A stretch of 64,000 nt of DNA from Eulemur rufifrons. Its lineage: Eukaryota > Chordata > Mammalia > Primates > Lemuridae. Below the pieces are notes generated by a model. It was not told the DNA's origin, did no database searches, and was given only the letters and a program-made list of their open reading frames with translations. The stretch is taken from NCBI RefSeq assembly GCF_041146395.1, contig NW_027182893.1, positions 545,001-609,000 of the forward strand, given 5' to 3'. The first letter of the stretch is position 1. Each line of letters begins with the position of its first letter. Shown here one piece after another: positions 11,346-24,600 of this stretch. Made by a program: the position numbers and the translations under genes.

Positions 11346-13551
11346 CGTGCTAAACTCTATTTTGGTTTCGGAGTGAGAGTCATATATGGGAAGGCTTACA
11401 TTCGCTCAGAGAAAGCAACGATGGTGTGGTGGTTTGTAGGCATACTGAACTCTAGTTTGGAAGATGTAGGAGAATGATATATGGGAACGCTTACATTCAT
11501 GCAGAGAAAGCAATTATGGGGTGGTTTCTTTGTACCCATGCTAACCTCTAGTTTAGAAGAAGTTACATAGGAAAGCGTACACTCATTTATAGAAACCAAC
11601 TTTCGGTGGATGGACGGTAGGCCTGCAAAACTCTACTTTGGAAGAAGGGGGAGAGTCATATTGGGGCCACGTACATTGACTCAGAGAAATCAACGATGGG
11701 GTTGTGGTTTGTAGGCATACTAAACTCTAGTTTGGAAGAAGGACGAGAATCATATATAGGAACGCTTACATTCATGCAGAGAAAGCAACTATGGAGTGAT
11801 GTTTGTATGCCTACTAAACGATAGTTTGGAGGATGCTCGAGAGTCATATCTGGAAAGGTTACAGTCATTTACAGAAAGCAACTCTCTGGGGGTGGTTCGT
11901 AGGCCTGCTAAACTCTATTTTCAATGAAGTGTTCGAATCATATACAGGAACGCTTACATTCACTCAGAGAAAGCAACGTTGGGGTGGCCGTTTTTGAGCA
12001 TACTAAACTCTACTTTGGAAGAGGTACGAGAGACATAAATACGAACGCTTACATTAACACAGAGAAAGCAAATACGGGGTGCTGTAGTGCAGGCATGCTA
12101 AACTATAGATTAGAAGAAGTTCGAAAGCTGACAGTCACTTAGAGAAAGCAACTCTTGGCGGGTGATTTTTAGGTCTGCTAAATTGTATTTTGAAAGACGT
12201 ACCAGAGTCATATACAAACGCTTACCTTCACGCAGAGAAAGAAACTATGGGGTGATGTGTTGTGGGGATGCTAAACTGCAGTTTGGAAGGTGTTCGAGAG
12301 TGTTATATAGGATAGCTTACAGTCACCTAGAGAAAGCAACACTCGGGACAGCTTTACAAGCCTCTAAACACTAATTAGCAGCAATTGTGAGAGTCAAACA
12401 TGGGAACGCTTACATTCACTCAGAGAACGCAACGTTTGGGTGGCTGGTTTTTAAGCATTCTAAACTGTATTTTGGAGGAAGTAGGAGAGTCATATATACG
12501 AATGCTTACATTCACGCAGAGAAAGCAACTCTGTGGTCGTATTTTGTTGGCATGCCAAACTGTGGTTTGGAAGAAGTTCGAGAGCCTTATATAGGAAAGA
12601 TTACAGTGACACAGAGAAAACAACTCTCTGTAGTTTCTTGGTAGGTCTGCTAAACTGTGATTTGGATGAAGTGTGAGAACGCTTGCATTCACTCGGAAAG
12701 AACTTTGTCGTGGTGGTTTGTAGGAATAACAACTGTAGTTCGAAGAAGTAGGAGAGTCATATATGAACGGTTACATTCACGCAGAGAAAGCAACTGTGGG
12801 GTGGCGTATGTAATCATCATAATCTGTAGTTTGGAGGAAGTTCGAGAGTCATATCTGGGGAAAATTAGAGTCACATAGAGAAAGGAACAATCGGGGGCTG
12901 GTGTGTAGGTCTGCTAAATTCTATTTTGGAAGAAGAGTGAGAGTCATATATGGGAACGCTTATGTTGACTCAGAGAAATCAACGATGGGACGCTGTATTG
13001 TTGGCATGCTAAACTGTAGTTTGGAAGAAGTTTGAGAGTCTTATATAGGAAAGTTTACAGTCACCTAGAGAAAGCAACTCACAGGAGGTGGTTTGTAAGC
13101 CGCTAAACTCTAATTTGGATGAAGTGAAAGAGGCATACATGGATACGCTTCATTCACTCAGAGAAAGGTAAATTTGGGTGCCGGTTTGTAGGTATACTAA
13201 CTCCAGTTTGGAAGAAGTACTAGAGTCATATATATGAACGCTTATATGGACGCAGAGAAAGCAACTATGGGGTGGTGTTTTGTAGGCCTGCTAAAATATA
13301 GTTTGGAAGAAGTTCGAAAGCAGACAGTCACTTAGAGAAAGCAACTCTCGGCGGTTCATTTTTCGGTCTGCTGAATTGTATTTTGAAAGAAATACCAGAG
13401 TCATATATTCAAACGCTTACATTCATGCAGAGAAAGCAACTCTGGGGTGGTGTTTTCTAGGCATGCTAAACTCTAGTTTGGACGAAGTTTGGAATCACAT
13501 ATAAGAAAGCTTAGAGTCGCTTAAAGCAAATCTCTGGGTGTGGAATGTAGG
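11346..13551 (+). repeat. Satellite HOR copy 1 (~2.21 kb)
   Basis: 2206 bp from the cgtgctaaactctattttgg start to the next one. The first ~400 bp resembles copy 4 (shared forms gcgtacactcattta and accacgtacattgactc). Later parts resemble copy 3 (shared ctcggaaagaact near 12690). The copy is therefore a mosaic. Confidence 0.9.
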
Positions 13552-15769
13552 CGTGCTAAACTCTATTTTGGTTTCGGAGTGAGAGTCATATATGGGAAGG
13601 CTTACATTCACTCAGAGAAAGCAACGATGGTGTGGTGGTTTGTAGGCATACTGAACTCTAGTTTGGAAGTAGGAGAATTATATATGGGAACGCTTACATT
13701 CATGCAGAGAAAGCAATTATGGGGTGGCTTTTTTGTAGCCATGCTAATCTCTATTTTGCAAGAAGTTAAAGAGAAATATATAGGAAAGCGTACCGTCATT
13801 TAGAGAAACCAACTTTCGGGGGATGGTTTGTAGGCCTGCAAAACTCTACTTTGGAAGAAGGGGGAGAGTCATATGGGGGACTGGGTACATTCACTCGGAG
13901 AAATCAACGATGGGGTTGTGGTTTGTAGGCATACTAAACTCTAGTTTGGAAGAAGGACGAGAATCATATATAGGAACGCTTACATTCATGCAGAGAAAGC
14001 AACTATGGAGTGATGTTTGTATGCCTACTAAACGATAGATTGGAGGATGTTCGAGAGTCATATCTGGAAAGCTTACAGTCATTTACAGAAAGCAACTCTC
14101 TGGGGGTGGTTCGTAGGCCTGCTAAACTCTATTTTCAATGAAGTGTTCGAATCATATACAGGAACGCTTACATTCACTCAGAGAAAGCAACGTTGGGGTG
14201 GCCGTTTTTGAGCATACTAAACTCTACTTTGGAAGAGGTACGAGAGACATAAATACGAACGCTTACATTAACACAGAGAAAGCAAATACGGGGTGCTGTA
14301 GTGCAGGCATGCTAAACTATAGATTAGAAGAAGTTCGAAAGCTGACAGTCACTTAGAGAAAGCAACTCTTGGCGGGTGATTTTTAGGTCTGCTAAATTGT
14401 ATTTTGAAAGACGTACCAGAGTCATATACAAACGCTTACATTCACGCAGAGAAAGAAACTATGGGGTGATGTGTTGTGGGGATGCTAAACTGCAGTTTGG
14501 AAGGTGTTCGAGAGTGTTATATAGGATAGCTTACAGTCACCTAGAGAAAGCAACACTCGGGACAGTTTTACAAGCCTCTAAACACTAATTAGCAGCAATT
14601 GTGAGAGTCAAACATGGGAACACTTACATTCACTCAGAGAACGCAACGTTTGGGTGGCTGGTTTTTAAGCATTCTAAACTGTATTTTGGAGGAAGTAGGA
14701 GAGTCATATATACGAATGCTTACATTCACGCAGAGAAAGCAACTCTGTGGTCGTATTTTGTTGGCATGCTAAACTGTGGTTTGGAAGAAGTTCGAGAGCC
14801 TTATATAGGAAAGATTACAGTGACACAGAGAAAACAACTCTCTGTAGTTTCTTGGTAGGTCTGCTAAACTGTGATTTGGATGAAGTGTGAGAACGCTTGC
14901 ATTCACTCAGAGAAAGAACTTTGTCGTGGTGGTTTGTAGGAATAACAACTGTAGTTCGAAGAAGTAGGAGAGTCATATATGAACGGTTACATTCACGCAG
15001 AGAAAGCAACTGTGGGGTGGCGTATGTAATCATCATAATCTGTAGTTTGGAGGAAGTTCGAGAGTCATATCTGGGGAAAATTAGAGTCACATAGAGAAAG
15101 GAACAATCGGGGGCTGGTGTGTAGGTCTGCTAAATTCTATTTTGGAAGAAGAGTGAGAGTCATATATGGGAACGCTTATGTTGACTCAGAGAAATCAACG
15201 ATGGGACGCTGTATTGTTGGCATGCTAAACTGTAGTTTGGAAGAAGTTCGAGAGTCTTATATAGGAAAGTTTACAGTCACCAAGAGAAAGCAACTCACAG
15301 GAGGTGGTTTGTAAGCCGCTAAACTCTAATTTGGATGAAGTGAAAGAGGCATACATGGATACGCTTCATTCACTCAGAGAAAGGTAAATTGGGGTGCCGG
15401 TTTGTAGGTATACTAACTCCAGTTTGGAAGAAGTACTAGAGTCATATATATGAACGCTTATATGGACGCAGAGAAAGCAACTATGGGGTGGGTGTTTTGT
15501 AGGCCTGCTAAAATATAGTTTGGAAGAAGTTCGAAAGCAGACAGTCACTTAGAGAAAGCAACTCTCGGCGGTTCATTTTTCGGTCTGCTGAATTGTATTT
15601 TGAAAGAAATACCAGAGTCATATATTCAAACGCTTACATTCATGCAGAGAAAGCAACTCTGGGGTGGTGTTTTCTAGGCATGCTAAACTCTAGTTTGGAC
15701 GAAGTTTGAGAATCACATATAAGAAAGCTTAGAGTCGCTTAAAGCAAATCTCTGGGTGTGGAATGTAGG
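13552..15769 (+). repeat. Satellite HOR copy 2 (~2.22 kb, 24 monomers)
   Basis: 2218 bp. I counted 24 monomers by eye, averaging about 92.4 bp. The order is three full U1-U2-U3 trimers, a hybrid+U3 pair, two trimers, a hybrid+U3 pair, one trimer and a last hybrid+U3 pair. The hybrids begin like U1 and end like U2, as expected from in-register deletion between neighbouring monomers. Three monomers are shortened by about 12 bp. Confidence 0.9.
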
Positions 15770-17982
15770 CGTGCTAAACTCTATTTTGGTTTCGGAGTGA
15801 GAGTCATATATGGGAAGGCTTACATTCCCTCAGAGAAAGCAACGATGGTGTGGTGGTTTGTAGGCATACTGAACTCTAGTTTGGAAGAAGTAGGAGAATG
15901 ATATATGGGAACGCTTACATTCATGCAGAGAAAGCAATTATGGGGTGGCTTTTTTGTAGCCATGCTAATCTCTATTTTGCAAGAAGTTAAAGAGAAATAT
16001 ATAGGAAAGCGTACCGTCATTTAGAGAAACCAACTTTCGGGGGATGGTTTGTAGGCCTGCAAAACTCTACTTTGGAAGAAGGGGGAGAATCATATGGGGG
16101 ACTGGGTACATTCACTCGGAGAAATCAACGATGGGGTTGTGGTTTGTAGGCATACTAAACTCTAGTTTGGAAGAAGGACGAGAATCATATATAGGAACGC
16201 TTACATTCATGCAGAGAAAGCAACTATGGAGTGATGTTTGTATGCCTACTAAACGATAGATTGGAGGATGCTCGAGAGTCATATCTGGAAAGGTTACAGT
16301 CATTTACAGAAAGCAACTCTCTGGGGGTGGTTCGTAGGCCTGCTAAACTCTATTTTCAATGAAGTGTTCGAATCATATACAGGAACGCTTACATTCACTC
16401 AGAGAAAGCAACGTTGGGGTGGCCGTTTTTGAGCATACTAAACTCTACTTTGGAAGAGGTACGAGAGACATAAATACGAACGCTTACATTAACACAGAGA
16501 AAGCAAATACGGGGTGCTGTAGTGCAGGCATGCTAAACTATAGATTAGAAGAAGTTCGAAAGCTGACAGTCACTTAGAGAAAGCAACTCTTGGCGGGTGA
16601 TTTTTAGGTCTGCTAAATTGTATTTTGAAAGACGTACCAGAGTCATATACAGACGCTTACATTCACGCAGAGAAAGAAACTATGGGGTGATGTGTTGCGG
16701 GGATGCTAAACTGCAGTTTGGAAGGTGTTCGAGAGTGTTATATAGGATAGCTTACAGTCACGTAGAGAAAGCAACACTCGGGACAGCTTTACAAGCCTCT
16801 AAACACTAATTAGCAGCAATTGTGAGAGTCAAACATGGGAACGCTTACATTCACTCAGAGAACGCAACGTTTGGGTGGCTGGTTTTTAAGCATTCTAAAC
16901 TGTATTTTGGAGGAAGTAGGAGAGTCATATATACGAATGCTTACATTCACGCAGAGAAAGCAACTCTGTGGTCGTATTTTGTTGGCATGCCAAACTGTGG
17001 TTTGGAAGAAGTTCGAGAGCCTTATATAGGAAAGATTACAGTGACACAGAGAAAACAACTCTCTGTAGTTTCTTGGTAGGTCTGCTAAACTGTGATTTGG
17101 ATGAAGTGTGAGAACGCTTGCATTCACTCGGAAAGAACTTTGTCGTGGTGGTTTGTAGGAATAACAACTGTAGTTCGAAGAAGTAGGAGAGTCATATATG
17201 AACGGTTACATTCACGCAGAGAAAGCAACTGTGGGGTGGCGTATGTAATCATCATAATCTGTAGTTTGGAGGAAGTTCGAGAGTCATATCTGGGGAAAAT
17301 TAGAGTCACATAGAGAAAGGAACAATCGGGGGCTGGTGTGTAGGTCTGCTAAATTCTATTTTGGAAGAAGAGTGAGAGTCATATATGGGAACGCTTATGT
17401 TGACTCAGAGAAATCAACGATGGGACGCTGTATTGTTGGCATGCTAAACTGTAGTTTGGAAGAAGTTTGAGAGTCTTATATAGGAAAGTTTACAGTCACC
17501 AAGAGAAAGCAACTCACAGGAGGTGGTTTGTAAGCCGCTAAACTCTAATTTGGATGAAGTGAAAGAGGCATACATGGATACGCTTCATTCACTCAGAGAA
17601 AGGTAAATTTGGGTGCCGGTTTGTAGGTATACTAACTCCAGTTTGGAAGAAGTACTAGAGTCATATATATGAACACTTATATGGACGCAGAGAAAGCAAC
17701 TATGTGGTGGTGTTTTGTAGGCCTGCTAAAATATAGTTTGGAAGAAGTTCGAAAGCAGACAGTCAGAGAAAGCAACTCTCGGCGGTTCATTTTTCGGTCT
17801 GCTGAATTGTATTTTGAAAGAAATACCAGAGTCATATATTCAAACGCTTACATTCATGCAGAGAAAGCAACTCTGGGGTGGTGTTTTCTAGGCATGCTAA
17901 ACTCTAGTTTGGACGAAGTTTGGAATCACATATAAGAAAGCTTAGAGTCGCTTAAAGCAAATCTCTGGGTTTGGAATGTAGG
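15770..17982 (+). repeat. Satellite HOR copy 3 (~2.21 kb)
   Basis: 2213 bp, near-identical to copy 2 in its first half and to copy 1 around 16.8-17.1 kb. It has the same monomer order as copy 2. Confidence 0.9.
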
Positions 17983-20850
17983 CGTGCTAAACTCTATTTT
18001 GGTTTCGGAGTGAGAGTCATATATGGGAAGGCTTACATTCACTCAGAGAAAGCAACGATGGTGTGGTGGTTTGTAGGCATACTAAACTCTAGTTTGGAAG
18101 AAGTAGGAAAATGATATATGGGAACGCTTACATTCATGCAGAGAAAGCAATTATGGGGTGGCTTTTTTGTACCCATGCTAATCTCTAGTTTGGAAGAAGT
18201 TATATAGGAAAGCGTACACTCATTTATAGAAACCAACTTTCAGGGGATGAAGGGTAGGCCTGCAAAACTCTACTTTGGAAGAAGTGGGAGAGTCATATTG
18301 GGGACCACGTACATTGACTCAGAGAAATGGAGGATGGGGTTGTGTTTTGTAGGCATTCTAAACTCTAGTTTGGAGAAAGTACGAGAATCATATATAGGAA
18401 CGCTTACATTCATGCAGAGAAAGCAACTATGGAGTGAGGTTTGTATGCCTACTAAACTATAGTTTGGAGGAAGTTTAGAATCTTATATAGGAAAGCTTAC
18501 AGTCACCTAGAGAGAGCAACTCTTGGGAGATGATTTCAAAGCCTGATAATTTGCACCAACTCTTAAAGTCAAGTATGGGAAGGTTTACATCCACTCAGAA
18601 CGCAAGGTTTGGGTTGCAGTTTGTGGCCTTAATTGTAGTTCGGAAGAAGTAGGAAAGTCATATATTATGAACGGTTACATTCACGCAGACAAACCATCTA
18701 TGGAGTGATGTGTGTATGCCTACTAAACTATAGTATGGAGGATGTTCGAGAGTCATATCTGGAAAGCTTACAGTCATTTAGAGAAAGAAACTCTCAGGGG
18801 GTGGTTCGTAGGCCTGCTAAACTCTATTTTCAAAGAAGTGTTAAAATCATATACAGGAACGCTTACATTCACTCAGAGAAAGCAAAGTTGGGGTGGCCGT
18901 TTGTGAGCATACTAAACTCTACTTTGGAAGAGGTACAAGAGACATAAATACGAACGCTTACATTAACACAGAGAAAGCAAATACGGGGTGCTGTAGTGCA
19001 GGCATGCTAAACTATAGAATGGAAGAAGTTCGAAAGCTGACAGTCACTTAGAGAAAGCAACTCTTGGCGGGTGATTTTTTAAGTCTGCTAAATTGTATTT
19101 TGAAAGACGTGTCAGAGTCTTATATACAAACGCTTACATTCATGCGTAGAAAGAAACTATGGGGTGATGTGTTGTGGGGATGTTAAACTGCAGTTTGGAA
19201 GAATTTCGAGAGTGTTATGTAGGATAGCTTACAGTCACCTAGAGAAAGCAACACTCAGGAGAGCTTTGCAAGCCTGCTAAACTCTAACAAGCAGCGATTG
19301 TGAGAGTCAAACATGGGAACGCTTACATTCACTCAGAGAACACAACGTTTGGGTGGTGGTTTGTAGGCATAATAACTGTAGTTCGGAAGAAGTAGGAGAG
19401 TCATATATGAACGGTTACATTCACGCAGAGAAAGCAACTGTTGTGTGGCGTATGTATGCATGCTAATCTGTAGTTTGGAGGAATTTCGAGAGTCATATCT
19501 GGGGAAAATTACAGTCACTTAGAGAAAGCAACCATCGGGGGCCATTTTGTAGATCTGCTAAATTCTATTTTGAAAGAAGAATGAGAGTCATATATGGGAA
19601 CGCTTATGATCACGAAGAGAAATCAACTATGGGGCGGTGTTTTGTTGGCATGCTAAACTGTAGTTTGGAAGAAGTTCGCGAGTCTTACATAGGAAAGTTT
19701 ACAGTCACCCAGAGAAAGCAACTCTCGGGAGATTGTTTCTAAGCATGCTAAATTCTAGATTGCATCAATTGTGAGAGTCAAACATGGGAACGCTTACATT
19801 CACTCAGAGAACGCAACGTTTGGGTGGTGGTTTGTAAGCATTCTAAACTGTATTTTGGAGGAAGTAGGAGAGTCATGTATACGAATGCTTACATTCACGC
19901 AGAGAAAGCAACTCTGTGATCGTATTTTGTTGGCATGCTAAACTGTGGTTTGGAAGAAGTTCGAGAGCCTTACATAGGAAAGATTACAGTGACACAGAGA
20001 AAAACAAATCTCTGTAGTTTGTTGGTAGGTCTGCTAAACTGTAATTTGGATGAAGTGTGAGAACGCTTGCATTCACTCACAGAAAGAACGTTGTCGTGAT
20101 GGTTTGTAGGAATAAATGCTGTAGTTCAAAAGAAGTAGGAGAGTCATATATGAACGGTTACATTCACGCAGAGAAAGCAACTGTGGGGTGGCCTATGTAA
20201 TCATCATAATCTAGTTTGGAGAAAGTTCGAGAGTCATATGTGGGAAAAATTAAAGTCACCTAGAGAATTGGAACCATCGGGTGTTGTGTAGGTCTGCTAA
20301 ATTCTATTTTGGAAGAAGAGTGAGAGTCATATATGGGAACGCTTATGTTCACTCAGAGAAATCAACGATGGGGCGCTGTATTGTTGGCATGCTAAACTGT
20401 AGTTTGGAAGAAGTTCGAGAGTCTTATATAGGAAAGTTTACAGTCACCTAGAGAAAGCAACTCACAGGAGGTGGTTTGTGGGCCGCTAAACTCTAATTTG
20501 GATGAAGTGAAAGAGGCATACATGGATACGCTTCATTCACTCAGAGAAAGGTAAATTTGGGTGCCGGTTTGTAGGTATACTAACTCCAGTTTGGAAGAAG
20601 TAAGAGAGTCATATATATGAACGATTATGTGGACGCAGAGAAAGCAACTATGGGGTGGTGTTTTGTAGGCATGATAAAATATAATTTGGAAGAAGTTCGA
20701 AAGCTGACAGTGACTTAGAGAAAGCAACTCTTGGCGGTTGATTTTGAGGTCTGCTAAATTGTATTTTGATAGAAGTACAAGAGTCATATATAAAATCGCT
20801 TATATTTATGCTGAGAAAGAAACTATGTGGTGATGTTTTGTTGGCGTGCT
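17983..20850 (+). repeat. Rearranged satellite HOR copy 4 (~2.9 kb)
   Basis: Starts at the same marker as copies 1-3 but is about 650 bp longer. Extra sequence of ~260 bp lies around 18465-18725. A ~475-bp segment is present twice, the two copies opening with similar strings near 19325 and 19800. It also carries more substitutions. After about 20,850 the HOR order can no longer be followed. Confidence 0.75.
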
Positions 20851-21682
20851 GAAATGTAGTTTCGAAGAAGTTCGACAGTCTTTTATAGGAAAGCTTACAG
20901 TCCCCCAGAGGAAGCAACTTTCGAGAGATAGTTTGTAAGCCTGCTAAACTCTACTTTGCATCATTTGGAACAGTCATACTTGGGAACGCTAACATTCTCT
21001 CAGAGAACGCAACGTTTGGTTGGTTGTTTGTAAGCATACTAAACTGTATTTTGGAAGAAGTAGCAGAGTCATATATATGAGTGCTTACATTCACGCAGAG
21101 AGGGCAACTATGGGGTGGTGTTTTGTAGGCATGCAAATCTCTAGTTGCGAAGAAGTTAAGAGTAATAGGAAAGCTTACAGTCTCACAGAGAAAGCAACCC
21201 TTGGGGGCCGGTTTGTAGTTCTGCTAAATTCTATTTTGGATGAAGTGTGAATCATAAATGGGAACGCTAACATTCACTCAGAGAAAGCAAGGTTGCGGTG
21301 GTGATTTTTAGTCACACTAAACTGGAGTTTGGAGGAAGTACGAGAATTAAAGAATGCTTACATTCACTCAGAAAAAGCAACGTTGGGGAGGTGGTTGGTA
21401 GGTGTACTATACTTTGGAAGAAGTACGAGCGTGATGCATAGGAACGCTTACATTCACGCAAACTATGGGGTGGCCTTTTGTTGGCATGCTAAACTATGTC
21501 CCAAAGACATATATAGGAAAGCTTATAGTGAGAGAAAGCAACTCTCGGGCGGTGTTTTGTAGGTCCGGCAAATTGCATTTTGAAAGCAGTCCGAGATTCA
21601 TATAAGGGAAGGCCTATATCCACTCAGAGAAAGCAATGTTAGGCTGGTGGTTTGTAGGCATACTAAACTGTATTTTGGAACT
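20851..21682 (+). repeat. Diverged satellite up to the inversion point
   Basis: About nine irregular monomers, some shortened (for example near 21160 and 21460). They lead to the orientation switch at ~21682 without any spacer or telomere motif. Confidence 0.8.
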
Positions 21683-21692
21683 CGTATGTATG
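21675..21692. other. Satellite inversion junction
   Basis: Left of it the monomer reads + (catactaaactgtattttgg). Right of it the sequence reads as the reverse complement (actctcacacttgatccaaa). The switch falls inside the first quarter of a monomer with no intervening DNA. Confidence 0.88.
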
Positions 21693-24600
21693 ACTCTCAC
21701 ACTTGATCCAAATTAGAGTTCACCAGGCCTATAAACCACATCCTGAGAGTTGCTTTCTCTAGGTGAATGTAAGCTTTCCTATGTAAAACTCTCGAACTTC
21801 TTCCAAACTAAAGTTTAGCATGCCAACAATACACCACCGCATCGTTGCTTTCTCTGAGTGAACATAAGCATTTCCTTATATGAATCACTTTTTCCAAAAT
21901 AGAATTTAGCAGACCTACAAACCAGTCCCCGATGGTTGATTTAGCTATGTGACTGTAATTTTCCCCAGATATGACTCTAAAACTTCCTCCAAAGTATAGA
22001 TTAACATGCATACATACACCACCCAACAGTTTCTTTCTCTGCGTGAATGTAACTGTTCATATATATGACTCTCCTACTTCTTCCGACCTACAGTTATTAT
22101 GCCTACAAACCACCACCCAAACGTTGTGTTCTCTCCGTGAATGTAAGCTTTCCCATATTTGACTCTCACAATTGCTGCTAATTAGTGTTTAGAGGCTTGC
22201 AAAGCTGTCCCGAGTGTTGTTTTCTCTAGGTGACTGTAGCTATCCTATATAACACTCTGGAAGTCCTTTCAAACTGCAGTTTAGCATGCCAACAACACAT
22301 CACCCCATAGTTTCTTTCTCTGCATAAATGTAAGCGTTTGTGTATATAACTCTTGTACGTCTTTCAAAATACAATTTAGCAGACCTAAAAATCACCCGCC
22401 AAGAGTTGCTTTCTCTAAGTGACTGTCAGCTTTCGAACTTCTTCCAATCTATAGTTTAGCATGCCTGCACTACAGCACCCCGTATTTGCTTTCTCTGTGT
22501 TAATGTAAGCGTTCCTATGTATGTCTCTCGTACCTCTTCCAAAGTAGAGTTTAGTATGCTCAAAAACGGCCACCCCAACGTTGCTTTCTCTGAGTGAATG
22601 TAAGCGTTCCTGTATATGATTCGAACACTTCATTGAAAATAGAGTTTAGCAGGCCTACGAACCACCCCCAGAGAGTTGCTTTCTGTAAATGACTGTAACC
22701 TTTCCAGATATGACTCTCGAGCATCCTCCAATCTATCGTTTAGTAGGCATACAAACATCACTCCATAGTTGCTTTCTCTGCATGAATGTAAGCGTTCCTA
22801 TAAATGATTCTCGTCCTTCTTCCAAACTAGAGTTTAGTATGCCTACAAACCACAACCCCATCGTTGATTTCTCCGAGTGAATATACCCAGTCCCCCATAT
22901 GACTCTCCCCCTTCTTCCAAAGTAGAGTTTTGCAGGCCTACAAATCATCCCCCGAAAGTTGGTTTCTATAAATGACGGTACGCTTTCCTATATATTACTC
23001 TTTAACTTCTTGCAAAATAGAGATTTGCATGGCTACAAAAAAGCCACCCCATAATTGCTTTCTCTGCATGAATGTAAGCGTTCCCATATATCATTCTCCT
23101 ACTTCTTCCAAACTAGAGTTCAGTATGCCTACAAACGACCACACCATCGTTGCTTTCTCTGAGGGAATGTAAGCCTTCCTATATATGACTCTCACTCTGA
23201 AACCAAAATAGAGTTTGGCACACCTACATTCCACACCCAGAGATTTGCTTTAAGCGACTCTAAGCTTTCTCATATGTGATTCTCAAACTTCGTCCAAACT
23301 AGAGTTTAGCATGCCTAGAAACCACCCCACAGTTGCTTTCTCTGCATGAATGTAAGCGTTCATATACATGACTCTCGTACTTCCTCCAAAATACAGTTTA
23401 GAATGCCTACAAACCACCACCCAAACGTTGCGTTCTCTGAATGAATGAAAGCATTCCCATGTTTGACTCTCACAATTGATGCAAAGTAGAGTTTAGCAGG
23501 CCAAGAAAGGCTCTCCCGAGAGTTACTTTCTCTAGGTGACTGTAAGCTTTCCTAAATAAGACTCTCCAACTTCTTCCAAACTACAGGTTAACATGCCCAC
23601 AAAACATCACCCCATGGTTTTTTCTTTGCATGAATGTAAGCATTAGTATATATGACTCTGGTACTTCTTTCAAAATACAATTTAGCAGACCTAAAAATCA
23701 CCCACCAAGAGTTGCTTTCTCTAAATGACTGTTCAGGTTTGGAACTTCTTCCAAACTATAGCATGCTTACAAAACACCACCACGTAGTTGCTTTCTCTGT
23801 GTGAATGTAAGCGTTCCCAAATATCATTCTCGTACTTCTTCCAAACTATTTAGTATGCCTACAAAAACCACCCCAGTGTTGTTTCTCTGAGGGAATGTAA
23901 GCGGTCCCATGTTTGACTCTCACACTTCATCGAAATTAGAGTTTAGCATGTGTACAAAAAAATCTCCCGAGAGTTGCTTTCCCTAGGTGACGGTAATCTT
24001 TCCTGTATAAGGTTCTCCAACTTCTTCCAAACTACAGTTTAGCATGCCTACAAAACCTGACGCCATAAGTGCTTTCTCTGTGTGAATGTAAGTGTTCCTA
24101 TATAGGACTCTCGTACTTCTTCCAAACTACAGTTTAGTATGCCCTGCAAACCACCACCCAAACGTTGTTTTCTCTGAGTGAATGTAAGCGTTCCCATATA
24201 TGACTCTCACACTTCAACCAAAATAACTCTATTTCAACCAAAATAACTCTACATTCCACACCCAGAGAGTTGCTTTCTCTACGTGACTGTAAACTTTCCT
24301 ATATATGACTCTCAAACTTCGTCCAAACTAGAGTTTTGCAAGCCTACAAAACACCACCCCATAGTTGCATTTGGTGCCGGAATGTGAGCGGTTCTACATG
24401 TGATTCTCTTGCTTCTTCTAGGAACCACAACCACAACGTTGCTTTCACTGAGTTCCCATATATTATTCTAACACTTCATTGAAAATAGAGTTTAGCAGGC
24501 CTACGAAACACCCCCGAGGGTTGCTTTCTCTAAGTGACTGTAAGCTTCCCAGATATGGCTCTCGAACTTCCTCCAAACTATATTTTAGTAGGCATACAAA

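Larger units (their letters stand above)
7269..21682 (+). repeat. ~93-bp satellite, left arm (+ orientation)
   Basis: Tandem monomers of roughly 92-93 bp with landmarks gtaggcatgctaaactctag, tttggaagaagt, gagagtcatatatagg, cgcttacattca, cagagaaagcaac and ggggtggtgttttg. Three monomer types usually alternate. U1 has cctgctaaactctatttt and cactcagagaaagcaacg. U2 has catactaaactctagttt and cacgcagagaaagcaacta. U3 has aaagcttacagtcactt and gcaactctcgg. No CCCTAA or TTAGGG arrays occur inside. Open frames of 60-95 codons arise on both strands because 93 is a multiple of three and stops are rare; they repeat with the monomer and I do not call them genes. Confidence 0.95.
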
